From positions 220,472,172-220,536,171 of the forward strand of contig CM056997.1 of the NCBI GenBank assembly GCA_029891345.1: a stretch of 64,000 nt of DNA. Reading direction: 5' to 3'. The notes below the pieces were generated by a model. The model had not been told where the DNA came from and searched no databases. It saw nothing but the letters and a program-made list of their open reading frames with translations. Origin of the DNA: Dryococelus australis. Its lineage: Eukaryota; Arthropoda; Insecta; Phasmatodea; Phasmatidae. Shown here piece after piece: positions 47,381 to 59,269 of this stretch. Position 1 is the stretch's first letter. The number at the start of each line of letters is the position of its first letter. The translations under genes and the position numbers were made by a program.

Positions 47381-47939
47381 ACTTCCAAACCTACCTTTAT
47401 GACAGACATTTTATTTTAAGAACCGACCATGCTTCATGAAGCTGATTACTAAAAATTAAGAACCCCGAAAGCAAATAGCCCAGTGGCTACAGTATCTTCA
47501 AGAAAATTACTTTGAAATACAGCACATATGTGCATGCATTCACAGAAATGCAGATTCACTTTCTAGGAGGCCATGTTAGCCATTTTGTCGTCATTGCGAA
47601 TGTCAGTAAGTAAAGAGTGGCGAATCGCTGAAGATACAGAAGACAAGTATTCAAGGTTCTCTATCTTGTGATGGGACTCCTATCTGGAGTGATGAGGGGA
47701 ATTAGATAAGACCAGCTGAATGATCCCACTTTGCAGCCATTATTAGAGTGGAAAGAAGCTGGCTGTCGGCCAAAATGGGAAGAGATATATAATCTGAGTG
47801 CAGAAGTTAAAGCATACTGGGCACAGTGGAATTTCCTCATACTGAAGAATTGTGTATTTTACTGAAAATGGAAAAGTAATGATGGAAAACACAGACAGTT
47901 ACAGTTGGTTCTACCAGAATGCCGAGTTCCAGAAATTTT

Positions 47940-48960
47940 AAAATAACTGCATTTAGAGGCAGCCATTGGACACGTTGGTGTTAAGACACCTGATATAATT
48001 AGACAGAGATTCTACTAGCTTCATTGTCGGGAGGATGTTGAGAAGTGGTGTTGATTGTGCAAAATCTGAACTGTGGGGAATGGCCCAATGACCAGATAAC
48101 AAGGTTACATACAGAATTACAATGATAGAGCCCCATTTGAAAGAATGGCTATAAACATTCTGGGTCATTTGCCTGTCACCGAGATATTTAATCGGGGTAT
48201 ACTCGAGGCTCAAGGTCAATTTACTAAGTGACCTGATGTCATTCCCCTTCCGGCCCAGGAAGCGCGTGCTGTGGCTGATGCACTCATAGAACATGTCTTT
48301 TCGAGGTTTGGGGTGCCACTAAAACTTCATTCTGATCAGGGAAGAAACTTTGAAGCTGCAGTCTTCCAGGAGATGACAAAAATTTTGGAGATGAAAATGA
48401 CTTGGACTACAGCCTTACATCCTCAGTCGGATGGAATGGCAGAGAGGCTTAGCTGCACTCTTGAGCAATACTTGTCGATCTTTGTGGCAGACAACCAAAA
48501 GACTGGGATGCAAAAGTGTCATTGTTTCTTCTTGCTTACCGCTCAGCAGTTCACGAGTCGACAAGGATAACACCATCAAGGAAGCTGTTTGGAAGCGCTA
48601 CACCTCCCCAGTGACCTACTGTTAGGCCGAACGACAGAAAAGGAAGCTGCAGCCCCTGATTATCCCCGCATTTATGTAACAGACTTGTTGGCAGTCATGA
48701 TTTTGCTCGACAGCGCCTCAGAATAAATAGTGAGAGGATTAAGACGCCACTGGTGCGGCTGTACAACCCACAGAGGAGAAAAGGGTACTTCCCGAAGCTA
48801 CAGAAATGTTGGCAAGGTCCCCACAGGATTCTGAATAAGCTCAATGATGTGGTCATTCGGATTTGTCGTCAAGGCTCTTGGGCGAAGCTGAAGGTTGCCC
48901 ACATTGACCATCTGGCACCCTACAATGAATGGTCCGGATGTTGCAGTATCTGTTCAAGAC
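47940..48960 (+). pseudogene. Integrase remnant of the gypsy element
   Basis: A broken zinc-binding part (HVGVKTPDIIRQRFY near 47970, then WC and C residues) precedes the catalytic core. The first core Asp is replaced: AINILGHLP has AAC (Asn) at 48154-48156. The second Asp (HSDQGRNFE, 48334-48336) and the Glu (48442-48444) are kept, with 35 residues between them, as expected for DD35E enzymes. The long open frame 48271-48570 covers this part. The C-terminal domain (VRLYNPQRRKGYFPKLQKCW, then WQGPHRIL) lies at 48753-48925. Confidence 0.85.
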
Positions 48961-48968
48961 GAACAAAA

Positions 48969-48983
48969 TTGAAGAGGGGACAG
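48969..48983 (+). other. Polypurine tract
   Basis: ttgaagaggggacag lies directly before the 3' LTR start. Purine runs in this position prime plus-strand synthesis in LTR retroelements. Confidence 0.7.
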
Positions 48984-49188
48984 TGTTACACGCTCGCCTC
49001 TCTGTGTCCTGTGCGAGCAAGTGGAAAAGAAGGGCAGAAAGTTGTTATATAATAGCGATGGTAGTGGCAGGACGATGAAGAGTTTCGAATTACAGGGACG
49101 CCTCGCTACCATGCTCGACATGACAGTCACTGGAACTGTTTGCCACCAGCATTACTCACCAGTATTCCCGCAGCAAGAGTTTAAGTGG
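48984..49188 (+). repeat. 3' LTR of the gypsy element, truncated
   Basis: Starts tgttacacgctcgc and aligns with the 5' LTR through about 205 bp. It is more complete just after the start, holding about 35 bp missing from the 5' LTR. The remaining ~320 bp of the LTR are absent. The palindromic gypsy fragment begins at the break, and sequence after it (50618 on) does not resume the LTR. Confidence 0.75.
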
Positions 49189-49746
49189 GGCCTGCAGGTA
49201 CCATAGATGCTTCGGTGAAGAGGTGCGGAATAACCATGCCATAGGAAACGACCAGCGGATTCGTTGATTGCGGCCACTGACCCTGCTCAAACTTCTAGTA
49301 TCTGCCTTTTCGTCGTGGACACAGGGACGAAAGTACAGTTTCTAGTCGACACATGTGTGGGCACTTGTGTTTCTCCATGTGCTCAGTTACCAGACAGGCA
49401 TCCAAAATCTAACTACTCTCAGTTTGCAGTAAATGGCTCAACCTTCGGAACACATGGATTTGTGACATTAACGCTCGACTTTTGACACAGGCAAAATATG
49501 GTGTGGCGTTTTGTGGTAGCCGATGTGACTAAGCCAATTATTGGAGCAGATTTCCTCCACTATTATGGTCTCCTGGTGAATATCAGAAACTGGTGCCTTG
49601 TAGACACCAACACATCTTTGGTTCCAGACTGCCACAAGGTCACGTGTGTTATCAGCAGTATCAGGACACTCCATCAGTCAGTGCACTACTTTGATTTACT
49701 CAAAAAGGTATGCTACCATCACTCGCCCATCCGGCAAACTGCAGTC
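49189..49746 (+). pseudogene. Gypsy protease fragment, left arm of a palindrome
   Basis: A 73-codon open frame (49264-49485) and a further frame (49498-49740) match a gypsy polyprotein around the aspartic protease: LFVVDTGTKVQFLVDT, then FGTHGFVTLTLDF, then VADVTKPIIGADFLHYYGLL, the usual G-A-D-F-L region. The active-site triplet D-T-G is D-T-C here (about 49347-49355). The family is different from the gypsy element just upstream. Sequence after the arm (to about 49920, HMVPKKG) continues toward RT. Confidence 0.8.
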
Positions 49747-50057
49747 TGTCCAGCATACCACTGTTCACCACATCAATACAACCACTGGGTAACCCAAGCA
49801 CAACAGGCCACGACATTTGGCTCCGAATAAGCTGCGAATTGCGAAGAAATAGTTCGAAGCTATGCTCAAGCATGTGACAGCTCGTCCTTCTGGTCCCTGC
49901 ACATGGTACCCAAAAAAGGTTAGAAATTTCGTATTATCCTGTATTTCCGAACCCACTCAACATGCGATGGTATTGCTGTATATCTATGCATTATTTAAGA
50001 ATAAGTGAGTAAAGAGATTTGGGCGGCTCTTAACAGCGTGGTCTTGAGAGCTGATAA
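49747..50057 (+). other. Spacer of the palindrome, start of gypsy RT
   Basis: The left 170 bp carry the protease-RT linker and the start of RT (IAKK-like text near 49840 and LHMVPKKG at 49896-49920), continuing the left arm. The rest is AT-rich and unassigned. Confidence 0.6.
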
Positions 50058-50617
50058 GACTGCAGTGTGCCAGATGGGCGAGTGATGGTAGCATACATTT
50101 TTGAGTAAATCAAAGTAGTGCACTGACTGATGGAGTGTCGTGATACTGCTGATAACACACGTGACCTTGTGGCAGTCTGGAACCAAAGATGTGTTGGTGT
50201 CTACAAGGCACCAGTTTCTGATATTCACCAGGAGACCATAATAGTGGAGGAAATCTGCTCCAATAATTGGCTTAGTCACATCGGCTACCACAAAACGCCA
50301 CACACCATATTTTGCCTGTGTCAAAAGTCGAGCGTTAATGTCACAAATCCATGTGTTCCGAAGGTTGAGCCATTTACTGCAAACTGAGAGTAGTTAGATT
50401 TTGGATGCCTGTCTGGTAACTGAGCACATGGAGAAACACAAGTGCCCACACATGTGTCGACTAGAAACTGTACTTTCGTCCCTGTGTCCACGACGAAAAG
50501 GCAGATACTAGAAGTTTGAGCAGGGTCAGTGGCCGCAATCAACGAGTCCGCTGGTCGTTTCCCATGGCATGGTTATTCCGCACCTCTTCACCGAAGCGTC
50601 TATGGTACCAGCAGGCC
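50058..50617 (-). pseudogene. Gypsy protease fragment, right arm of a palindrome
   Basis: Inverted copy of 49189-49746. The 73-residue protease segment is identical in both arms, and the second segment differs at only a handful of residues. The D-T-C active-site change is shared, so it predates the inverted duplication. The outer ends are ggcctgc..ggtaccata on the left and its complement on the right (50600-50617). Confidence 0.85.
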
Positions 50618-50619
50618 AT

Positions 50620-52090
50620 ACGAAATCACTAAACTAACTGGTATATATTTATTAACTTTTTAAAGTAAGTCAGAAATGAGCTAGACGATACATAATAATA
50701 ACGTTGGTAGACATTGTAATAGTTAATCGACAGTATCACCATTTTCGGGGTGGGAACAGTGAATCGTAACCGCAAGAAACATCGCAGACTAAAATAATCT
50801 TTGGCTGGCAAATGCCATTCATATCTATGCCAGTCTCGCCCCTCACGATAGTCTTCCAGCATAACATCAAGGCCAATTAAAACAAGTGCTACTCTTTCAA
50901 CTGTACATGAGGGTGTTGTGTAGTTACATTTTATATTTTTTATTTAGTTTAAAAAAATTGACGTGTTAAAGATATGTCTGTAAGTGATTTTATCCCTTTC
51001 CTGTTGTGTAGAGCTTAACTTCCAACATTGCATATTTCAGATCTCGGGTAGGAATACATCTAACCAAAATTCGAAGTCATAACTCACCTCATAGCATAAG
51101 TGGGTACGACCTTCTCTATCATATTACCATTTATGTGAAAACAACATTCATAAAATGGTGCATTTTAAACAACTTTGGAAACAGTACATTTTTTTAAATA
51201 GAACTACGGTATAAAGGGAACCAACTTCAGGATAGTTCCAAACTCCTCTGTTCGATTTTAACCTGCATGCATGTAATTTGTATCTTTAGAGTATAATGTT
51301 TGAGCTTTTCACTTCTGGTTGTAAATTTAAACTAACAGTTCGTTAGAAATCTTGAAATTAAATTTACTAGTACAAAGATGTATTTCTAAAGTCCTAGAAA
51401 CACACAGATCTCGGTGTAAGCACGACATTAGCCAAAAACTACAAATTACCTTAGAAATATTGTTGTGGGTATTGGGTCGTACAAACATAGGGAATGATAG
51501 AAAACTAAGTTAATTTGGAACTTCTCTTTATGTCGAACTCCAAACCACGAAGATATAACCTCTTTTCTCAAATTCTGATTCATGTCACTCCCTGCCAAAT
51601 AACTGAAGTTGATTTTAAGGGCATGTGTTATAAATAATAAGGAATTAAATTTAAATAATTGTTTTATAAAGTCCTGCTTAAATATTTGGAGACTGAAACC
51701 TAGGAAAGGTTCAGATACCAAAATATCTTGACACAAGATAGATGTTGGATGTGATGTCTGCTGGAAGCACTATCTTAACTTATCAATATATTGCAAAGAA
51801 AACTCGATAAACAACTAACCGTGTTGCAGTGTTTTATGTGTACGTAGTAAGAAAATGATAGTGCCACCACACCTGGATGCTGAATGTGGTGCCGCGCGTG
51901 CCATGCGGCCATCTTGGAATTTAGATATTTTCCCTTTACCCACTTAAAATGGCCTCTTCTCCCTTAAGTTTTCCCTTTTTAAGCCTACTTTCCGAAGGAA
52001 ACAAAGGATTACCATATCACTTGCCTGTCTGTCTGTGTGCGCGTCTGTGCATCTAACCCCCCCCCCCCCCCCAGCCAAGCCTTTTTGTTT
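50620..52090. other. AT-rich DNA, no gene seen
   Basis: Short frames only. A C run lies at about 52058-52073. Phrases such as atctcgg near 51035 and 51410 faintly resemble the ~280-bp repeat that follows but were not aligned with confidence. Confidence 0.4.
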
Positions 52091-52659
52091 TCTTATTTTA
52101 TTTTGAACGTGTTAAGCGGATTTCACAAAACTCGGTACACTTATAGTACTAATTAAGGGCACCTGCCTGATTTATATAGTTTTAGACTCCGCCGGGCATG
52201 TACATTCAAAATGGCGGCCATTTTAATATTTATGGCTATATATCATATCTCGAAATCATTCAACCGATTTAAAACAAGTTTCGTATGCTAACAGCACTAG
52301 GTGTAAACATTGAATTCAGAGGTTAATATTGTTGTCGGTCCACCACTTTGGAAGCTAGTGCGACATGAAATAATGTAGCTTTTACATTATATCTCGAAAA
52401 CTACTCAACCAATTTTCGCCAAATTTAGCACATCATTAATACTACGATAGACCATGTAAATACAAGTATTTAAACTGTGGATACGCCTGGCGGCGCATAC
52501 ACGGTGAAACTAGAAATCAGAAACTACAAACATCCAAAAAAAAAGAAACTGCGAAGAAAATTAAATGCAGCAGAGTACACAGAAATGTATCTTAAGAAAG
52601 AGTTTAAATGCACCTTAAATAAAAGACATGCATGGTTTGGCAGAACTGGAATATATATT

Positions 52660-53115
52660 ATACAGAGTGTGTCTAAATTCCCATTGCACAATGTAAGGGC
52701 TTTCAGTGGGTACCAAGATGGCTAAGTTTTGCATAGGTACTTAGGTGCGGAAACGTACCGTAACAAAACACTACCATATCACATGTTGACCTCTCCCACG
52801 TCTGTAACTCATTGTACGTTGTTTTTATTCTGGGTCCACTTGCAAGAAGGGCTCGATGTGACGACCAGCGACGTCTACACAAACACGTACCTACGTACCA
52901 TATTCTGGAACACACGATCACCAATACCTGGAAGTCCAAGATACGCCGCAGCCATAATCCGCGCCAGCAGGCCTTTCTCCGATTCCACAGGAGTCTCGTA
53001 AATCAATCCCTTCATGTGACCCCATAGGAATTAGTCTAGCGGAGTTAAGTCGGGCGAACGTGCAGGCCAAGCAATCGGGTCACCTCGACCTATCCACTGT
53101 TGGCCAAAACGTTGA
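52660..53115 (-). pseudogene. Tc1/mariner-superfamily transposase fragment (C-terminal part)
   Basis: On the minus strand, 53110-52870 reads QQWIGRGDPIAWPARSPDLT and then PLD, a TAG stop, FLWGHMK, LIYETPVESEKGLLARIM and VFQNMVRRYVFV. The S-P-D-L-T-P-x-D motif carries the last catalytic Asp of mariner-like enzymes. The left border near 52663 (cagagtgtgtctaaattccc) looks like a terminal inverted repeat of these elements. Only the C-terminal third is recognisable, and the matching right end was not found. It sits inside the ~280-bp array and is therefore younger than it. Confidence 0.75.
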
Positions 53116-53119
53116 CCGA

Positions 53120-53910
53120 GATGATGAGACTTCGCTAGACTATTTCTAAGGCATAGCATACTGTAAATCTATGCCCACTCTACACAAATTTTTAAGTTTA
53201 AAATTAAAGCTAAGAACCGCTCAGGGTTCGACCTTCATGACGATTAGCCTGAAGGGCTTTAAGGTTACAAACTTCATTATTAAGGTTACATTATCAAAGA
53301 TTGTACTTACAGACCCAATCCCAGGAGACCACTTGCCCAGAGGCAGGCTCCTGCGGTCAATTTATCCAAGGTAAATATCACCGAAAAAAAAAAACGAAAA
53401 ATTAACTATTGAAGAATCCACCAATCACCACAGGTGGAACTTTCTATTTCTTCGTGGATTACAGGAAAACATACGAAATTGGCGCTGCCTATATTAAATT
53501 GCCGCTGAGCGGAGCGCTCCAAGCGACAGTGTTGCTCTCATGTGGTGCCGTGCTGAAACAGCGTCGGCCATGTCAGTCTTTGGTACAAGAGCTAACTGTA
53601 CGGACATGTTGCCACTCGGTGTCGGCATCCTTGAAGAGAGTCGATCTCACTTAGCGCACACGTAAAGTTCGAGCACACAGTTCAAATCTTCAATAAGGTT
53701 TGGAAAAGAAACATTTATTCACTGCAGCATTATACTTTCAGAGAGACTTTAAATCGGTTTTCAAATGATGACGGTGATTTTGCGCACGTGCCAAACATAC
53801 GTCAGGTGCAGGCGACAAATGTCTCCGTTCCGCTACACCTTCGGGCAGTCGAAGTTGGTAGTTTCGGAAAGTTTGAGACCAGCTGTCTCATGATTTTACT
53901 AAGCATTTAT
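53120..53910. other. Unassigned insert inside the ~280-bp array
   Basis: Sequence between the mariner fragment and the resumed array. It is GC-richer than the array units, has frames of 67-81 codons without motifs, and an A run near 53385. It is likely a second mobile fragment. Confidence 0.4.
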
Positions 53911-56199
53911 TTTCAAAATGGCGGCCATACAAAATTCTAGGTTTAATTGGTATAACTACCATGCCATTTGACCAATTCCAACCAAATGTTGTACGCAGAC
54001 AGTATATATTACAAACATTACATAAGCCCAACAACAACCACTTTTGTCAGCGATTTTGTAAGATAGCACTACACGAATTAATATAGTTTTTCTGTATTAT
54101 TTCGGGAAAAAATAAACATATTCTTACCAAATTTAGCAAAAAAGTAGCACTGCGGCAACTGATATGTACAAATATGTTTCATGTATGTCAGACACTTATT
54201 TTCAAAATGGTGGCCAACCAGCTATTTTAGCATAGTATGTTGTATGTTGGAAACCATTTAACAAGTTCCTAATTAACTTTGTATGCTGGAAGTATATGTA
54301 TGAAATATAAAATCTGTCTACACAGATCCTGTTTTTTCCTCCATTTTGTTAGATAGTGCCACACGAATAAATAAAAAAATTTTGTTTCATCTCGGGAAAA
54401 AATTGTCCAATTCCTACCAAATGTGGCAAACAAATAGTACTGCGGTAGGTTGATGTTAACTGGCATGTTTTAGGTATGTCAAACACTTAATTTCAAAACG
54501 GTCGCAATATAGCCAATTTAAATCGTCGAAACCATGTAATTGATTCGAATGAAACTTTCTATGTTAGCTGTATATATTACAACCATCAAATGTGTGCACA
54601 CAAAATCCCTTGTCCACCATTTTCTACAATATTATCACATGGAAAAATTTAATTTACATGATATCTCCGAGAAACAACAGATTTATACCAAATTTCGCAA
54701 ACAAGTAGCCCTATGGCACTCCTTGTAAACTGATAAACTTCGAGAGGGTCAGACACACATATTTTCCAAATGGCGGTCACATAAACCTTTGGCTCAAAAA
54801 TTTTATTTACAAAACTGCTAAAAAAATTTCAACCTAAATTTGTAAACTGACAGTGGATATCAGTTATATGCATCAACATTTGCTATGCAAAGAATCGTAT
54901 CTCCACCATTTGGAAGATAGCCGCATATGAAATAATAGTTTTTTTGCAGTATCTCGGGAAACAATCAACCTTTTTTTTTTTTTTTCAAATTCGGCAAAGA
55001 AATTTTACTGTGATAGGCTATGTTAATTTATAAGTTTTAAATGTGTAAGAATTATTTTTTAATAGCGCCTATACAAACATTTCTTAATGTGCAATATCTA
55101 CGAAACTAACTAACATATTTAAATTTAACTTACTATATTGTATCTAAGACAATCACAGAACATGCTAATATATAAAATTGTTGTCCTCCATTTATGAAGA
55201 TCGTCACATGAACAATGAAGCTTTTAAACCATATCTCGAGGCGTAATAAACCGATACATACCAAAATTTCACGCAAGTATTGCTATAGTAAGGTACGTAA
55301 ATTAACATATGTTATGTGCGGCAGGAATGTTTAAATGGGGTTCATATAAATAATTTAGACGATTATGTTACATAAATGAAAAATTTCAACAAAACTCATT
55401 CAGTTTTATATGCAAACAGTATTTATTAGAAGCATCATTTATGCATACAGAGATCCTCTTTTGCCGGATTTTTTGCAAAATTGTGTCAGGTGAGTAAAAT
55501 GAACATTTTGCCATATTTCCGGAATAATTAAATTAATTTCCACAAAATGTTGTACACCTACAGAAGGCCATGTAAAGATGCACAATTTAAATGGAGTTAT
55601 CCAATGATTTTTAAAATGGTGGCCATATAAATATTTTGATATGTTAGCATATTTGTTTAACAATTTAACCAAATTCAACCAAACTTTTTATGCAAACAGT
55701 ACTTACTAAACGCATAGTGTAAAGATGTTTTATTGAAATTTAAAAGATAGCACCAATTAAGAAAATTAGGTTTCTGTGCCTTATCGCGGGTACCAATCAA
55801 CCGATTACCACCAAATTTTTCATACAAGTAGCGTTATGGTGGGCCATGTAATCTTAAGTGTTTTTAGTAGCTCAGGAAGTTATTTCAAAATGATGGCCAC
55901 GTAAATATTTCAGGTTAGTGAACCCTATCATTAAAAAAATTAGACTGAGTACATCTGAAGTTGATACTCCGAATCCTACGTAGGTGTTGCAGTTGATTGT
56001 AAGCTAGCTTAATTTTAAGAGTTTTTCTGAAGTCGAATCCCGTGTAAGTCCCTCGTGCATTTTAATTGTCTTGGTAATGTTTCGCATGTCTCTGGTTTCA
56101 CCCCATTACCTCTAATGGTGTTGCTGTCAATGAGACGTCAACACCAACCTACCATATAAGATTTTAAGAACTTATTCAAAAATTAATTGCACACATGTA

Positions 56200-56575
56200 G
56201 AAGAAAGTAGGCACATAGTTATCAGTATTTTATTGTTTCCCCTAGAATTTCCCGAGAAAAAATTCGCTTTGCTCTGTTCGGTTGAAATGGGTGCAATTTG
56301 CTCAATCTGGTGGAACACGGTGGAAATTTAGTAAACGTAAGCTGGAATGAGCAATTATTTACAATCACCTCACACTAAATCATTCCGTGACAACACCATC
56401 GATCCTGTCTTCAGAATGTACCAATTTGTTGCAACGTCATACTCCACCTTGTAACAAGCTTATATCTACGACCCGCCCCAAGTACGCATATGCTGACGAC
56501 ACCTATGCCAATCGCACATATCCTAATTGTACGCTGATACTTATCGCGCATATGCTAATCACACACACTTAAAAA
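56200..56575. other. Spacer between two arrays
   Basis: No gene seen. A short internally repetitive patch (gcacatatcctaat and gcgcatatgctaat) lies at 56514-56560. Confidence 0.4.
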
Positions 56576-56578
56576 ACA

Positions 56579-57236
56579 TACACTGTCAAGCCTTCGTCTA
56601 CCCACCCGCCATATTAATATCCAGCGACCTATCTACTGTTCGTGCCTGCTAGAGTCTAGCACACACTGTCAAGCCTTCGTCTACCCACCCGCCATATTAA
56701 TATCCAGCGACCTATCTACTGTTCGCGCCTGCTAGAGTTTAGCACACACTGTCAAGCCTTCGTCTACCCACCCGCCATATTAATATCCAGCGACCTATCC
56801 ACTGTTCGTGCCTGCTAGAGTTTAGCACACACTGTCAAGCCTTCGTCTACCCACCCGCCATATTAATATCCAGCGACCTATCTACTGTTCGTGCCTGCTA
56901 GAGTTTAGCACACACTGTCAAGAATTCGTCTACCCACCCGTCACATTAATATCCAGCGACCTATCTACTGTTCGTGCCTGCTAGAGTCTAGCACACACTG
57001 TCAAGCCTTCGTCTACCCACCCGCCATATTAATATCCAGCGACCTATCTACTGTTCGTGCCTGCTAGAGTTTAGCACACACTGTCAAGCCTTCGTCTACC
57101 CACCCGCCATATTAATATCCAGCGACCTATCTACTGTTCGTGCCTGCTAGAGTGTAGCACACACTGTCAAGCCTTCGTCTACCCACCCGCCATATTAATA
57201 TCCAGGGACCTATCTACTGTTCGTGCCTGCTAGAGT
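56579..57236. repeat. 83-bp minisatellite, 8 copies
   Basis: cactgtcaag recurs at 56581, 56664, 56747, 56830, 56913, 56996, 57079 and 57162, an exact 83-bp period. Each unit includes cgtctacccacccgccatat and atccagcgacctatctactg. Differences are single bases (for example cctt to aatt in copy 5). The decayed phrase cctgctagag at 57302 suggests the array once extended further. Confidence 0.95.
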
Positions 57237-57239
57237 CTT

Positions 57240-58950
57240 ACCTATTCGCCCGCCAAAACACTGCGGAAGTCGGCCATATTCCCGTCTGGAGCGCCGACGT
57301 CACCTGCTAGAGAGCGCCAGAAACGCCTTCATCGTTTATGACGTCGACTGAAGGTTTAATTAAGCACAGTTGAACGCCATCTGCAATCCACGAAGCTCTA
57401 GCAATTTCACAGGCATCTCAAAAGACGAAGATCAGGAAGGTAGTGTCAATTACGCTTTACGCCATCTTATAAGCATAGTTGTCCGCGATTTCTCATCCAC
57501 CAAGTCTGTAGTCACCATTAGAATAATTTTGAAGATTCCGGGACAGGTGCAAGTACCAGCTGAGTCGAAGCCTGCCCGTGGTCTGTCATTCCGGTCATCC
57601 GGCCATCATATTGGATCTGGGTGACCTTTGGCCCTGTATGCCTGTTTCTTTGGATGACCTTAAACCCGAAAAAAATGCAAAAATCTCCAAAAAATAAAAA
57701 AATAATAAAAAAATTTATTTTCAAAATTTGTAAAAAAATATTAAGAATTTGTAACAAGTCAGTAAGATTATATAACAACTTTAGAAAATCGCTTTTAAAG
57801 TATGTACGTAAATTTTGTAAAAATGTAATTTTGAAACCTTACATTTACAGAGGCTCCCCCAGCACCGTGTCCAGTACACGATTGACCCCCTCCAATGAAT
57901 CATATTGTACTAACATCCCCATCTCCTCTGACCCTCACACCCTCACTCCCTGAAAAGGAATCGAGAAAAATCTTAAAAAAATTCAAAAATTATCCTAAAA
58001 ATTAAGGAATAAATGACATTGATGACTTCGAACACCATGTTGTTTGTTTGTCTACCTTGACATTGACTCCACTGACATTGAACTCGAAAAAAAAGAGAAG
58101 AAATCACAGCCCTTACAATTCTAGCGTTTTTACTGGGATGACTAGTGTACTTGGACTATTAAACACAAGAATATACACAATACAAGTTGCTGCGGCTAAT
58201 CCTCTTAACGTTACTGTACTCTGGGGGAATAACACAAGATAGTACAATAACACAAAACAATTACAAAAAATATACTAATCCTTAATTCTTTTATTATGCC
58301 TACAATTTCTCATTCAAAATGATCTCAATTACTTTAACAAACAATACTGAATAATTACTAGATCTGAAGTATCTTAACAAACAATACTGAATAACTCTCG
58401 ACTCTTCCAAGCTAGAATTACGTTATCAAATATTATGGGTCTTAATAGGGGACCTCTAGGATTCACTGCACGTATGATCGTTTCCGGATCTATCCTGCAC
58501 CCAGAACCAAATACCTCCTTACTGCTGGTAATTATCGACGCCTGACCGGAGCTCCTCCGCCTGTGATGTCGCGTTGTCGTGGTGTAATTGGCTGATCTGG
58601 CCACGTCTCTCCAATACGTCAGTATCTCGGCTCGCTCTGCAGTGTTGCCCTCAAGTTGCTCAGGCCGACCTCCGGCGTCAATGTGCTCTCGAAGTGGTAC
58701 CAGCAGAGTGCGACAAAGGGTGGGTGGGGGTCGTCATGCACCAGCGGCCTTATATATCTTGCGACTAGCCGGCATACAGGGACGTCTTCTGCCATCCTCG
58801 CTGCTCCTTAGCTCCAGTGCGCCAGGACAGATCTCCGTCAAGTATGTGTGTGGGTTCTAGACCCACACCCCCAACACAATTGTCTATTAGTAGCTAGTCA
58901 CAACAAGGGGCGAAACAGACTAACCATACTTTCAAATGAATAGTTGCACC
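57240..58950. other. Intergenic DNA with small repeats and a palindrome
   Basis: Contains an A-rich stretch (57665-57760), a 40-bp direct duplication (ttaacaaacaatactgaata at 58334 and 58374), a GC-richer patch at 58560-58860, and a palindrome gtgtgggttctagacccaca near 58848-58868. Frames of 62-110 codons are unsupported. The palindrome with the GC-rich patch could be part of an LTR, but no partner copy is present. Confidence 0.4.
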
Positions 58951-58953
58951 CAA

Positions 58954-59266
58954 ATTTTAGGCCAAATGACTTTTAGGCCAAGCGCCTTTCAGGCCAAGTG
59001 CTTCATAGGCCAAATTAATGTTGGACCAAGTGACTTTTAGGCCAAGAGGCTTAAGTGAATTTTAGGCTAAGTGACTTTTATGTGAAATGACTTTCAGGCA
59101 ATTTCACTTTTAGGCCAAGTCACTTTTAGGACAAATCACTAATACCAAATGACTTTCAAGTCAAGTGCCTTTTATTCCAACTGTTTTTAAGGACAACCGA
59201 CTTTTAGGCCAGCTGACTTTAAGTCCAGCTGACTTTTAGGCCAACTGACGTTTAGGCCAAGCGACA
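58954..59266. repeat. Decayed 16-bp tandem repeat, about 19-20 units
   Basis: The consensus aggccaagtgactttt recurs about every 16 bp, with heavy divergence (aggccaagcgcctttc, aggctaagtgactttt, aggccagctgacttta). Both the word aggccaa and the word gactttt persist across the whole stretch. Confidence 0.85.
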
Positions 59267-59269
59267 GTT

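Larger units (their letters stand above)
44141..49188 (+). mobile_element. Ty3/gypsy LTR retrotransposon, decayed, no env
   Basis: A full set of landmarks is visible in order: 5' LTR, primer-binding site, gag, RT/RNase H, integrase with core and C-terminal domain, polypurine tract and the start of a 3' LTR. Both LTR starts share tgttac..gctcgc and then agttgttatat.atagcga.gg and aatgaag.gtttcgaattaca. LTR divergence and many stops indicate an old copy. No env follows the integrase. The 3' LTR is cut short at the gypsy-derived palindrome. Confidence 0.9.
52090..56200 (+). repeat. Ancient ~280-bp tandem repeat array, split by an insertion
   Basis: The phrase caaaatggcggccat or a decayed form recurs at about 52208, 53922, 54206, 54494, 54765, 55058, 55333, 55612 and 55886, with spacings of 270-295 bp in the uninterrupted part. 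Each unit also carries atctcggga-like text, accaaatttggca-like text, a-agtagcactgcgg-like text and gtacgcagacagtatatatta-like text. Units are only moderately similar, so the array is old. The first unit is separated from the rest by a 1.4-kb insert (about 52470-53910). The end is a distinct tail (55960-56200) shared with 32.08-32.29 kb. Confidence 0.8.
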
